A stretch of 64,000 nt of DNA from assembly GCA_022843385.1 (NCBI GenBank), contig JALHNT010000026.1:43102-107101 (forward strand), given 5' to 3'. Of this stretch, positions 26,246-34,531 are shown piece by piece. Position numbers and translations under genes: made by a program. Below the pieces are notes generated by a model that was not told the DNA's origin, made no database searches, and saw nothing but the letters and a program-made list of their open reading frames with translations. Position 1 is the first letter of the stretch. Each line of letters opens with the position of its first letter. Origin of the DNA: Anaerolineae bacterium (GTDB lineage Bacteria; Chloroflexota; Anaerolineae; Aggregatilineales; Phototrophicaceae).

Positions 26246-27427
26246 ATGAAAGTACGGGTTTGTGTGCTGCGGCAAGCAGTATTTCCGGCGACCTGCCCGC
26301 CAACGGCTCGTGAAGTCGCGGCTTTGGCAGAAGCGGGGTATGAAGTCCATGTGATCGCCCAGCGCCGCCATTTTGATACCGAACTGCCGGCTTATGAAGT
26401 GATGGATGGGGTGCATGTTTATCGCCTGGCCGGTGGGCGACGAAAAGGCAGCCGTTTACGTTATCTATTCGATTACGGTCTTTTCTTTGTGCAGGCCTTT
26501 TTCCTGCTGACTTTTTTACACCTGCGTTACCGCTTCGCTGTCATCCAGGTCAATACCATGCCGGATTTCCTGGTTTTTGTCACGCTCGTCCCCAAACTGC
26601 TGGGGGCAAAGATTCTGCTGATGATGAAAGAACCGGTGCCTGAACTCTGGGAAACCATCTATAACCGGAAAGCGCCGCCCTGGCTGGTATGGGTCGAGCA
26701 ACTGGCGATCCGGTATGCCGACAAAGTGTATACAGTGACGAAGAATCTGCGGCAGGTTTACATTCAGCGCGGGGCGCAGGCCGACAAAATCGCTGTCATG
26801 CTGAATGTGCCCAATCCCAAATACTGGTTAGGGAACCAGCCACCCCAACCCCAAGCCAAAGCCTTCCGCCTGATCGTTCATGGCACCATCGAAGACCGCT
26901 ATGGGCATGATGTCATATTGGATGCGGTGGCTCGTGCCAAAGCCTCGATACCGGAATTGAAGTTGCGCATCACCGGGCATGGCAGCAAAGCCAATGATTT
27001 GCCCCGCATGATTCACGAGCGCGGATTGGGCGACACGGTTGAATTCCTCGGTTGGGTCAGCCATGAAGCGCTGGTAGCCGAAATCCAGGCGGCGGATGTC
27101 GGGCTGGTTGGGCTGCGAATATCCCCTTACTCCCGGCTCATCCACACCAACAAGATGTTTGAATACATCCTCTTCAGAAAACCCGTCATCCACCCGCGCC
27201 TGGATGCGGTTCAGGCGATCTTTTCGACGGATGAGCTGGCCTATTATGAAGCCGCCAATGCCGAGGATTTAGCCGCGACGATTATCCGGCTGTATGGCGA
27301 TGCGGATCTACGCCAGCGCTTCGCTGAAAGAGCCTTTCAACGGACCCAAACAGCCTATTCCTGGGATATCGAGAAGCAGCATTATCTCGCCAGCTATCGT
27401 GCCTTAATCGCGCCAGGTCGCATATAG
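26246..27427 (+). CDS. Glycosyltransferase, GT4-like
   Basis: 393 residues, 5 bp after the preceding gene. The N-terminal domain (MKVRVCVLRQAVFPATCPPT) contains a hydrophobic segment LFFVQAFFLLTFLHLRYR that may touch the membrane. The donor domain has RLIVHGTIEDRYGHDVIL, FLGWVSHEALVAEIQAADVG and HTNKMFEYILFRKPVIHP, where the usual EX7E glutamate region reads KMFEYILFRKPV. The end overlaps the convergent methyltransferase gene by 24 bp, so the two transcripts are antisense there. Confidence 0.88.
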   Translation: MKVRVCVLRQAVFPATCPPTAREVAALAEAGYEVHVIAQRRHFDTELPAYEVMDGVHVYRLAGGRRKGSRLRYLFDYGLFFVQAFFLLTFLHLRYRFAVIQVNTMPDFLVFVTLVPKLLGAKILLMMKEPVPELWETIYNRKAPPWLVWVEQLAIRYADKVYTVTKNLRQVYIQRGAQADKIAVMLNVPNPKYWLGNQPPQPQAKAFRLIVHGTIEDRYGHDVILDAVARAKASIPELKLRITGHGSKANDLPRMIHERGLGDTVEFLGWVSHEALVAEIQAADVGLVGLRISPYSRLIHTNKMFEYILFRKPVIHPRLDAVQAIFSTDELAYYEAANAEDLAATIIRLYGDADLRQRFAERAFQRTQTAYSWDIEKQHYLASYRALIAPGRI

Positions 27428-28159
27428 AAAACGCTTCGCCAGCGGCAGGTTATCGCCGGTGATGGCGACTCCATCGCGCACCTGCCAGATGCCATAACCG
27501 CGCTCCAGCAGCCATTGGGCAAGGGCGATGTTGTCAAAGCCGTGCAGTTCAATGAACAACGCCGGATGATGATTTTCGATGAGCTGTGTCATGCCCAGCA
27601 GAGCGTCAAATTCCAACCCTTCAACATCGATCTTGATGAAGTCGGGGGCTGGCAGATTTTCCTGAGCCATCAACTCATCCAGACCATACACTTCAATCTC
27701 GACTTCCTGACACCGATGTTGCGCCGCCAAACGCGCCTGCTGTTCCGGGTGGATAGTGCTGTACGCGCCCATCTCATCACAAACGAGGATCGCTGACTGG
27801 GCGTGTTGGCGTCCAATGGCATAGGGCATCAGGCGCAGGTTGGCGGTGTGATTAAGCTGGCGGTGGGCTTCGATCAATTGGCGATGATATGGCACCGGCT
27901 CAAAGCTGATGACCTGTCCCTCGGCTACGGCGCGGACAAAGAACAGGCTGAATAAGCCCTCGAAGGCCCCGATGTCGTAGACAATCTTCCCGCGATAATC
28001 CAGCTTCGCTAAGAAGGCGGCATCAATATCCAACGGGCGGAAAGGGAGAAAATCGTAGCCACCCCGCCGCTTCATCCCCTTCCATAAGCCGGAACGGGCG
28101 GTGTAGACCCAGTTGCGACTCAGGTAACGGGTGAAGCGGCGCAACAGCGCTGATCTCAT
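27404..28159 (-). CDS. FkbM-family SAM-dependent methyltransferase
   Basis: 251 residues. The FkbM core shows KIVYDIGAFEGLFSLFF (SAM motif I, residues about 56-70), SFEPVPYHRQLIEAHRQLN (motif II) and PDFIKIDVEGLEFDALLGM (post-motif typical of the family), then FIELHG. FkbM enzymes methylate hydroxyl groups of sugars or polyketides; next to glycosyltransferases the likely target is a sugar of the surface glycan. It overlaps the convergent glycosyltransferase gene by 24 bp and shares ATGA with the TPR gene upstream. Confidence 0.9.
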   Translation of the reverse strand: MRSALLRRFTRYLSRNWVYTARSGLWKGMKRRGGYDFLPFRPLDIDAAFLAKLDYRGKIVYDIGAFEGLFSLFFVRAVAEGQVISFEPVPYHRQLIEAHRQLNHTANLRLMPYAIGRQHAQSAILVCDEMGAYSTIHPEQQARLAAQHRCQEVEIEVYGLDELMAQENLPAPDFIKIDVEGLEFDALLGMTQLIENHHPALFIELHGFDNIALAQWLLERGYGIWQVRDGVAITGDNLPLAKRFLYATWRD

Positions 28160-29208
28160 CCAAAGACTTCTAAAGTAAATTGTCTCCAGAACTCGTAGGT
28201 GGCGCGGCTGCCGGCATAGAGCGCATCTGGCACCTGCCCTGTCTCCAGCACTTCATAGGCGAAAGGCTCCAGTGGATTCATGCCAATAAACCCCAGCAGC
28301 AGCAGATTCGCCACCAGTGGATTACCATTTGCCCGTATGGTCAGGCCCAGTTCCAGATAAGCATTGGCATAATGGCTGTCATACTCGATAGCCAGTAAGG
28401 CATTTTCGGTGGCAACCGGATAGGCTCCCAGCCGACGACAGACTTTGGCGCGCGAGGCGTAGGCATAGGCAAAGTCGCTGACTTGATCGGACGGGAATTG
28501 CAGGGCGAGTTCGAAATTCCGCAGCGCCGCCGCGTTATCCCCCAGCCGAAAAAGCACGTTGCCTAGAGTGGTATAGGCAAAGACACCTTCGGGGTCAAGG
28601 CTGACAGCACGCAGGGCATCGGCCAGGGCTAAATCGAGCGCGTCGGCACTGGTGTACAGTTCACTGCGACGCACATAGGCTAAACTGGAATTGGGATCCA
28701 GCTCGATGGCACGGTTGAAATCTTCCAGGGCATAGTTATAAGCCAGACTTTGTTCGGAATCGGTTTTGACATCACCCAGCTTGCGATACAAGACCGCCCG
28801 TTTGATGTAGACATAGGCGAAATTGGGGTCGATTTCCAGTGCGCGGTTGTAGGCGGCGAAGGATTCCTGTAACAGGAATTCCTGTTGATAAGAGTCGCCG
28901 AGGCGGGCATAGGTATAGGCATTGTCCGGGGCAAGCGCGATCGCGCGTTGATAATCGGCAATCGCCAGATGATGCTCGTACAGGGCGTAATGAGCATCGC
29001 CGCGCAGCGTCAACAATTCAGCATCGGCGGCATTATCAGCCAGCGCAGCCGAATAGGTCGCCACCTGTTCGCGGTAATAACTCTGATCGAATAACAGATT
29101 CGGGGTGATGCCATCCAGTGAAAAACAAAGATTCTCTTGGGCATTAAGCTGCATCGGACTGAAGGCCAATATCAAGCCAAAGAGGGGCAGGAAGAAAAAC
29201 AGTTTCAT
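28156..29208 (-). CDS. Secreted tetratricopeptide-repeat protein
   Basis: 350 residues. A signal peptide (MKLFFFLPLFGLILAFSPMQ, cleavage probably after NA or AQ) is followed by TPR units of 34 residues from about residue 50 to 300, for example HYALYEHHLAIADYQRAIAL, YTYARLGDSYQQEFLLQESF and YVYIKRAVLYRKLGDV. TPR domains bind other proteins, so it may be an extracytoplasmic scaffold for polysaccharide assembly. That link is from position only. GAGG seven bases before the ATG is a good ribosome site. It forms a two-gene unit with the FkbM gene. Confidence 0.88.
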   Translation of the reverse strand: MKLFFFLPLFGLILAFSPMQLNAQENLCFSLDGITPNLLFDQSYYREQVATYSAALADNAADAELLTLRGDAHYALYEHHLAIADYQRAIALAPDNAYTYARLGDSYQQEFLLQESFAAYNRALEIDPNFAYVYIKRAVLYRKLGDVKTDSEQSLAYNYALEDFNRAIELDPNSSLAYVRRSELYTSADALDLALADALRAVSLDPEGVFAYTTLGNVLFRLGDNAAALRNFELALQFPSDQVSDFAYAYASRAKVCRRLGAYPVATENALLAIEYDSHYANAYLELGLTIRANGNPLVANLLLLGFIGMNPLEPFAYEVLETGQVPDALYAGSRATYEFWRQFTLEVFG

Positions 29209-29307
29209 ACAGTGTCCTCACCGCACTAAACATCTTCAATTGTACAATATCTTAGCTAATGAGAGTCATCGAATTGCAAGCAAGCGCATTTACCGAGCCG
29301 GTGTAGA

Positions 29308-29636
29308 CCAAGGAACCGATTGAACAGCATCTGGAAGTTACCGGGTCAATCGCAGTGGTTGGGTTCACTTTGTTATCCGCGCCGGATACTGACTTCAGCG
29401 GAACCTTAGTGGATGTATTTCCGGATGGATATGCTCATTTAGTGCAAGAAGGTATCTTCCGGGCGCGCTACCACACCAGAGAACTTGCTGACATCGAACC
29501 TGGTCAAGTCTATTACTTGGAGGTTGATCTTTGGTGAACCAGCTATGTGTTCAAAACCGGACACCAGCTGCGGGTGGAAGTATCCAGCCGTAACCCTGAC
29601 CGCTTTGATCGTAATCTCAACACGACCGTTATCCAC
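29308..29636 (+). pseudogene. Fragment of a CocE/NonD-type X-Pro dipeptidyl-peptidase (C-terminal domain)
   Basis: In a single frame the translation reads TKEPIEQHLEVTGSI, SAPDTDFSGTLVDVFPDG, FRARYHTRELADIEPGQVYY and LEVDLW, then a TGA at 29535, then TSYVFKTGHQLRVEVSS and PDRFDRNLNT. This is the C-terminal jelly-roll domain of CocE/NonD hydrolases. A second stop (TAG near 29305) precedes it, where relatives have Tyr. No catalytic alpha/beta-hydrolase part exists nearby, so this is a decayed fragment. It ends just before the convergent SDR gene. Confidence 0.8.
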
Positions 29637-29642
29637 CTGGCG

Positions 29643-30482
29643 TCACCGTTCGCCGCTGTAATCGGGCGGAATCGGCAGCGCCATCTTGGCCGTCAACCCG
29701 CCATCGAAGTAGAGGACATGACCGGTCATGAACTCGGAGGCATCGGAGAGCATGAAGCAGGCCACCTGCCCGCAATCGCGCGGCAACCCGATCCGCCCCC
29801 AGGGAACGGCACTGTCGCCCATCTCGCGGCTGTAGCCAGCGATGGTTTTGAAGTAACTCTCGACCTCAATCGAACCGGGAGCCAGCACATTGGCGCGGAT
29901 ATGGACAGGGCACAACTCAACTGCCAGTTCACGGGTGAAGGCGTTGATCGCCCCTTTGGTGCCAGCATAGACTGAATAGCCGGGGAAGCCGATGAACCCA
30001 TGCACCGATGAAACGTTGACGATGCTGCCGCCGGCCCAGGGTTTATCCGGTTGCTGCTGGCGCAGGAATTCACCGCGCGGGATCATGTGGCGCACCGCCT
30101 GCTGGGCACAGAAGAACTCACCGCGAATGTTCAGATTGTAGATGCGGTTGAACTGATCTTCCGTCACCTTCAGGAACTCCGCCGTCAGCGTCACGCCAGC
30201 ATTGTTGACCAGCCCATCCAGTCCGCCGAGGAAAGCCGCCGCTTCATCTACAAGGCGGATGCACTCGCTGACCACGCCCAGATCAGCGCTGATCGCCAAC
30301 GCTCGCCGCCCCATGCCTTTGATTTCTTCGACGGCCTCCTGCGCCCCTTGCCCACTGTGGGCATAACTCAGGACGACATCCGCGCCTTGCCGTGCCGCCT
30401 CCAGCGCGATGCCTTTGCCGATGCCGGTGCCAGCGCCGGTCACCAGGATCAGTTTGCCTTCCAGACTGTACACGTTGCTCAC
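29643..30482 (-). CDS. SDR-family NAD(P)-dependent oxidoreductase
   Basis: 279 residues from the GTG at 30482, chosen because AAGGAAAG lies six bases upstream. Classical short-chain dehydrogenase motifs: cofactor loop TGAGTGIGKG, NNAG (LVNNAGVTL), catalytic Ser in NVSSVHGF and Tyr-Lys in YSVYAGTKGA, followed by the RANVLAPGSIE segment. The C-terminus ends with the usual TGHVLYFDGG. Resembles glucose- or sugar-alcohol-type dehydrogenases. It is the last gene of the minus-strand catabolic arm, 25 bp after the transaldolase-like gene. Confidence 0.9.
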   Translation of the reverse strand: MSNVYSLEGKLILVTGAGTGIGKGIALEAARQGADVVLSYAHSGQGAQEAVEEIKGMGRRALAISADLGVVSECIRLVDEAAAFLGGLDGLVNNAGVTLTAEFLKVTEDQFNRIYNLNIRGEFFCAQQAVRHMIPRGEFLRQQQPDKPWAGGSIVNVSSVHGFIGFPGYSVYAGTKGAINAFTRELAVELCPVHIRANVLAPGSIEVESYFKTIAGYSREMGDSAVPWGRIGLPRDCGQVACFMLSDASEFMTGHVLYFDGGLTAKMALPIPPDYSGER

Positions 30483-30507
30483 CGGGTTCTTTCCTTGTCG
30501 TGTGTTC

Positions 30508-31593
30508 TCAGCTTCGCACATCGGGGTTGGGCAGCATGAAGTTCTCGCGGATGAACCCCATCAGGTCGTGATAGGCCGCGATGAAGCTCCGCAGCGTCCG
30601 CACCGTCGCCCCATACGAGTCGAACTGCTGCACCGTCATCCCCTGCTCGTCATAGGCGGTGCGGAAGTCTGGCACATGGGCGCACAGATCATCGATGATG
30701 GCCGGGTCAACCGGGTTATGGATGCGCTCCACCACCGCCACATCCGAAGCGTTGAAGCGCTTCTGCCACTCGTGCGGGATGGTCAGGATGACATCGCCGC
30801 CGATGAATTCCGACCAGTGCAGATGATGGCGATAGGCCGCGGCCAGCAACCGGGTACGATAACCGCGCCCCTGATAGAGTTGATAGGCTTTTTTCATGGC
30901 CGCCACGCCCGACCAGTGGGGAGCTGCCGGATGAGTCGTCAGATTATCGCGGGCGATGACCGCCTGCATCCAGTCATCCAGTCGCCCGATCATCATGGCA
31001 CAGGCGGGATACAGGTTGTCGGTCGGTTGACCCGCCGCCGCCCGTCGCGCTATACCGCGCTCGACCGCTTCGGCCACCGCAAGCGCCTGTGGCACGGTGA
31101 AGCACACCGTCGCTGTGACGTTGATCCCTTCGCTGGTGGCTTCCTCAAGGGCGGCGATGCCGGCTGCCGTCACTGGCATCTTGATTTGCAGGTTGGGTGC
31201 CAACGTGTGAAAGTGCCGCGCCTGCGCCACCATGGCCGCCGCGTTGCGATAGTTGGCCGGGTTGGTCTGAATCGAGAGCCAGCCTTTGCGTCCCTGCTCC
31301 CGTTCAAAGATCGGCAGCAGCAGCTTCGCGCCATGCACCGCCACTTCTTCGCAGACCTTCCAGGCGATCTCGACCTCTGACCAGTCGGGCTGCTCCTGAA
31401 TGATGGCATGGATGCGCGGCTTCCACAAATGCAGTTCTTTCTTCAGCACACTCAGCACGATGATCGGGTTGCTGGTCGCGCCAACCGCCCCGTGTTCCAG
31501 CGCATAGGTCAGCTCATCGACAGAGCAGGAGTCATTCCAGAAATCAGTGATGGTCGTCAACGCCATCTGATGGAGGGGACTCTTGTAGGTCAT
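30508..31593 (-). CDS. Transaldolase-like protein
   Basis: 361 residues of the transaldolase barrel family. Recognisable strands: GAVGATSNPIIVLSVLK (the usual GVTSNPSI start of the barrel), WLSIQTNPANYRN (usual SLEV-P), LQIKMPVTAAGIAALEEA with the Lys that forms the Schiff base in the family, and INVTATVCFTVPQALAVAEA. The protein is longer than classical transaldolase and its SLEV motif is changed, so the activity may be another aldol cleavage. It sits among SDR, LLM and isomerase genes of a sugar-acid catabolic cluster, where an aldolase step is expected. Confidence 0.82.
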   Translation of the reverse strand: MTYKSPLHQMALTTITDFWNDSCSVDELTYALEHGAVGATSNPIIVLSVLKKELHLWKPRIHAIIQEQPDWSEVEIAWKVCEEVAVHGAKLLLPIFEREQGRKGWLSIQTNPANYRNAAAMVAQARHFHTLAPNLQIKMPVTAAGIAALEEATSEGINVTATVCFTVPQALAVAEAVERGIARRAAAGQPTDNLYPACAMMIGRLDDWMQAVIARDNLTTHPAAPHWSGVAAMKKAYQLYQGRGYRTRLLAAAYRHHLHWSEFIGGDVILTIPHEWQKRFNASDVAVVERIHNPVDPAIIDDLCAHVPDFRTAYDEQGMTVQQFDSYGATVRTLRSFIAAYHDLMGFIRENFMLPNPDVRS

Positions 31594-31612
31594 AACATTA
31601 CTTTCTCATGGC

Positions 31613-32413
31613 TCACTGGGTGGCGGTGATGCCCCCATCGAGATACAGCACTTGCCCGGTCACAAAGTCGGAAGCCGGGGAGACAAAGAACAACACCGCC
31701 TGCATCACTTCTTCCGGCTCGGCCACCCGCCCCAGCGGGATACGGGCGGTCAGGGCGCTGTAGAACGCCGGATCGGAGAGCATGTTGGCGACCAGCTCGG
31801 TGCGGACGAAGGTCGGCGCGACCACATTGACATTGATCTTATGCGGCGACCACTCGGCGGCCAGCTGCTTGCACATCGTCCCCAGCCCGCCTTTGGCCGC
31901 GCAGTAAGCCGCATAGCCCCGTCCGCGCAGCGCCAGTTGCGTCCGCACTGAACCGAGATGCACCTGTTTGCCGCCCTGCTCACGGGCGATCATCACATTG
32001 GCGGCGGCCTGGGCCAGGAACAACGCCGACTTGAGGTTGGCGGTGTAGACATAATCGAAGTTTTCCTCGGTGATCTGGCCGGCTTTCTCCTCGCGGTTCA
32101 GCCCGACACAATTCACCAGGATGTCGATCTGCCCAAAATGCCCGGCGACCTGCTCCACCATCGCATTGATCTGCTTGACCGACGCCGCATCGAAGGCGAA
32201 CCCGGCGGCATCATGCCCCTCAGCGCGGAGGGCATCAGCTAAATCCTGACACTTTTTGGCGCTGCGTCCGGCGATGGCGACCTTCGCCCCCACCGCGGCC
32301 AGCCCACGACAGACGGCCTCGCCGATCCCGCCATACCCGCCCGGCACCAGGGCCACTTTGCCATCCAGCCGGAACAAGCGGTGCAGCAAATCAGCCGTGT
32401 TGAGTTCAGTCAT
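31613..32413 (-). CDS. SDR-family oxidoreductase with atypical cofactor loop
   Basis: 266 residues. Rossmann motif reads VALVPGGYGGIGEAV (Pro-Gly-Gly where TGxxxGIG begins with Thr-Gly), NNAG is NCVG, and the active site has HLGSVR and YAAYCAAKGG, so Ser, Tyr and Lys are present. The C-terminus TGQVLYLDGGITATQ is classical. The sugar substrate is unknown. The start is ambiguous by one codon (ATGATG at 32416-32411); GAGG is five bases from the second ATG. Its start overlaps the stop of the LLM gene. Confidence 0.88.
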   Translation of the reverse strand: MTELNTADLLHRLFRLDGKVALVPGGYGGIGEAVCRGLAAVGAKVAIAGRSAKKCQDLADALRAEGHDAAGFAFDAASVKQINAMVEQVAGHFGQIDILVNCVGLNREEKAGQITEENFDYVYTANLKSALFLAQAAANVMIAREQGGKQVHLGSVRTQLALRGRGYAAYCAAKGGLGTMCKQLAAEWSPHKINVNVVAPTFVRTELVANMLSDPAFYSALTARIPLGRVAEPEEVMQAVLFFVSPASDFVTGQVLYLDGGITATQ

Positions 32414-33468
32414 CATGACCTCGATTGGGTAGTGAAAGTCGGCGCAACCTGTTCCGCAAACAACCGCATTCCGTCGCTCTCCGGCGCATCCAGGAACCAC
32501 AGCATGAAGTGGCTGACCCCCAGCCCGATATACGACTGAAGTTGGCTCTTCACCTCGTCCGGCGTTCCGACCAGCCCGGTCTCGGTCAGGTAGCGCGGGT
32601 AGACATCGCTCTCGCCCCGCACAAACGCCTGGAAATCGGCATCCGGTGGGGTTTCGACTCCCGGCGGCGTCAGCGCCAGCATCGCCTTGAGCTTGTCGCG
32701 GATGGCGGCGCGGCTGGGGGCGATGAGAATCTGGGTTTCATAACTGATCTCTAACTCGTCAAAGTCCCGGCCAATCGTCTGACAGGCCGCTTTCAGATCG
32801 GTCAGCCGCCGCTGCATCTCCGCCAGCCCGACCGGCACGCTGTTCCAGCCCTGCCCATAACGCGCTGCCGCCTGCAAGGTCAGGGGATGCGCTTCGCCGA
32901 ACCAGATGGGCGGATGCGGCTGGGAAACAGGATGAGGCGTACAGACAGCGCCCTTGACGTGGTAATAGCGCCCGGCAAAGGTCAGCGGATTGTTGGGCGT
33001 CGTCTGCCACAATTTCAGCGTCAGTTCCAGCCCTTCGAGGAAGTCCGGCATCCGGTCTTCCATCGCCTCCGGGTAGTGCAGGCCGTAGGCCTGATGTTCG
33101 CCGGCGCGGGTGCCGGTGTCAGCGAAGTAGATGAAGCGCCCGCCGGAAAGCTGGTCGAGCGTGGCGATCATCTTGGCGGCTACGGCCGGCTGACGGAAGA
33201 AATGCGCCTGGTGGATGATGCCCAGCTTCGCCCGCCGGGTCGCGCCCGCAATCGCTGCCAGCGTCGTCCAGCCTTCCAGGATGGCCTCATCCTTGCCCAG
33301 CATCAGATGGTCGGCCACCCAGATCGAGTCATAGCCGAGCGCATCCGCCTGCACTGCCGTTTGCAGCGCCGCCTGGCTATCCAGCGCCGGGAAGTTCGGC
33401 GTGCGGAATAACCCACCCCCCGGCCAGGCAAAAATCGGTACACAATAGCCGAATTGGTTCGGTCGCAT
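32413..33468 (-). CDS. LLM-class (F420- or FMN-dependent) oxidoreductase
   Basis: 351 residues with the luciferase-like TIM barrel. N-terminal FGYCVPIFAWPGGGLFRTPN and DALGYDSIWVADHLM are the family start; TRRAKLGIIHQAHFFRQPAV and FADTGTRAGEHQAYG follow the pattern of F420-dependent enzymes, and the C-terminal part contains LVGTPDEVKSQLQSYIGLGV. Cofactor cannot be settled by reading, but F420 is common in this class. It presumably oxidises or reduces a pathway intermediate. Tandem ATGATG at 33471-33466 with GAGG upstream leaves the start ambiguous by one codon. Confidence 0.9.
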   Translation of the reverse strand: MRPNQFGYCVPIFAWPGGGLFRTPNFPALDSQAALQTAVQADALGYDSIWVADHLMLGKDEAILEGWTTLAAIAGATRRAKLGIIHQAHFFRQPAVAAKMIATLDQLSGGRFIYFADTGTRAGEHQAYGLHYPEAMEDRMPDFLEGLELTLKLWQTTPNNPLTFAGRYYHVKGAVCTPHPVSQPHPPIWFGEAHPLTLQAAARYGQGWNSVPVGLAEMQRRLTDLKAACQTIGRDFDELEISYETQILIAPSRAAIRDKLKAMLALTPPGVETPPDADFQAFVRGESDVYPRYLTETGLVGTPDEVKSQLQSYIGLGVSHFMLWFLDAPESDGMRLFAEQVAPTFTTQSRS

Positions 33469-33475
33469 CATGGCC

Positions 33476-34531
33476 TCACAAAACCTGATAATCGAGCGGC
33501 TCACCGCGCAGGTGATGCAGCACATTATTCCAGATGTTGAGCGAATCGCGCACCCAGGTCCAGGCTCCCTGCCAGGCTGAGTGCGGCGTCAGGGTGACAT
33601 TGGCGCTGAGGTCTTCGTGCAGCGCGTGCAGCGGGTCATCCACTGGCAGCGGTTCCTCGTACATGACATCCAGGCCGGCACCGCCCAGCCGGCGGGACTT
33701 CAGGGCTTCGACCAGCGCCGGCTGATCGACCAGCTTGCCCCGCGCCGTGTTGATGAAATAGGCATCCGGCTTCATCAGACCGATTTCCCGCGCTCCGATG
33801 ATCTTCTCGGTCTCCGGCTTGATCGGGATATGCACGCTCAACACATCGGAACGTCGGAACAGCTCATCCCATTCGACGTACTCGACATGATACTCGGCTT
33901 CCAGTTGGGGGAAACGCCGGATGTCCCAGTAAATAGTTTTCATCTCGAAGGCATGGGCGTAACGCGCCATCGGGCGGGCGATCTCGCCGAAGCCCAGCAG
34001 CCCCAGCGTGTAGTCCTGCACGATGCGGATATTGGGAATGGTCGCGCCCCAGCCGGTCTGCACATAGTTGCGCTGCTGCATATGAAGGCGCTGGTAGGGC
34101 AGTTGTTTGTAATGGCTGAGGAGAACGGCCCAGGCCTGTTCAGCGACGGCGATATAGTTGATGAGCGGCGTGGCGCAGACCGGCAGGTTCATCGCCCGCG
34201 CGGTGTCCAGCGGCACCCCGCGATGATCGAGTCCGAGATGCTGCACCAGCTTGAGCTTTTTGCCTTTCGCCAGCACCTCCGGCGGCACCTGCTCTTTGTG
34301 CACCACCAGATAATCGACATCGGCGATCACCGCTTCCAGTTCCGCCAGCGTCTTGACCTCGTGCAGCTTCACCTCGTAATCCGCGAATAATTCCTCGAAC
34401 AACGGGGCTGAGTCCAGCGCTGCCGGATCATCAAAGTTCGGCACCCAGATCCAATTCGGGTCCTTGCGATCCCGCAGCCGCACACCCAGCAGCACATTGC
34501 CGATATTGTCCCAGACGGCGATGGTAATCAT
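33476..34531 (-). CDS. D-2-hydroxyacid dehydrogenase-family protein
   Basis: 351 residues from the ATG at 34531, which overlaps the isomerase stop (ATGA). The D-isomer-specific 2-hydroxyacid dehydrogenase fold is visible: LGLLGFGEIARPMARYAHAF is the NAD-binding GxGxxG region, then DVLSVHIPIKPETEKIIG, FINTARGKLVDQPALVEALK with the substrate Arg and GGAGLDVMYEEP with the catalytic Glu, and TPHSAW carrying the His. The gene lies between a sugar isomerase and an LLM oxidoreductase, so a sugar-derived 2-keto or 2-hydroxy acid is the likely substrate. A longer in-frame start at 34675 would overlap the upstream gene by 148 bp and was not used. Confidence 0.92.
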   Translation of the reverse strand: MITIAVWDNIGNVLLGVRLRDRKDPNWIWVPNFDDPAALDSAPLFEELFADYEVKLHEVKTLAELEAVIADVDYLVVHKEQVPPEVLAKGKKLKLVQHLGLDHRGVPLDTARAMNLPVCATPLINYIAVAEQAWAVLLSHYKQLPYQRLHMQQRNYVQTGWGATIPNIRIVQDYTLGLLGFGEIARPMARYAHAFEMKTIYWDIRRFPQLEAEYHVEYVEWDELFRRSDVLSVHIPIKPETEKIIGAREIGLMKPDAYFINTARGKLVDQPALVEALKSRRLGGAGLDVMYEEPLPVDDPLHALHEDLSANVTLTPHSAWQGAWTWVRDSLNIWNNVLHHLRGEPLDYQVL

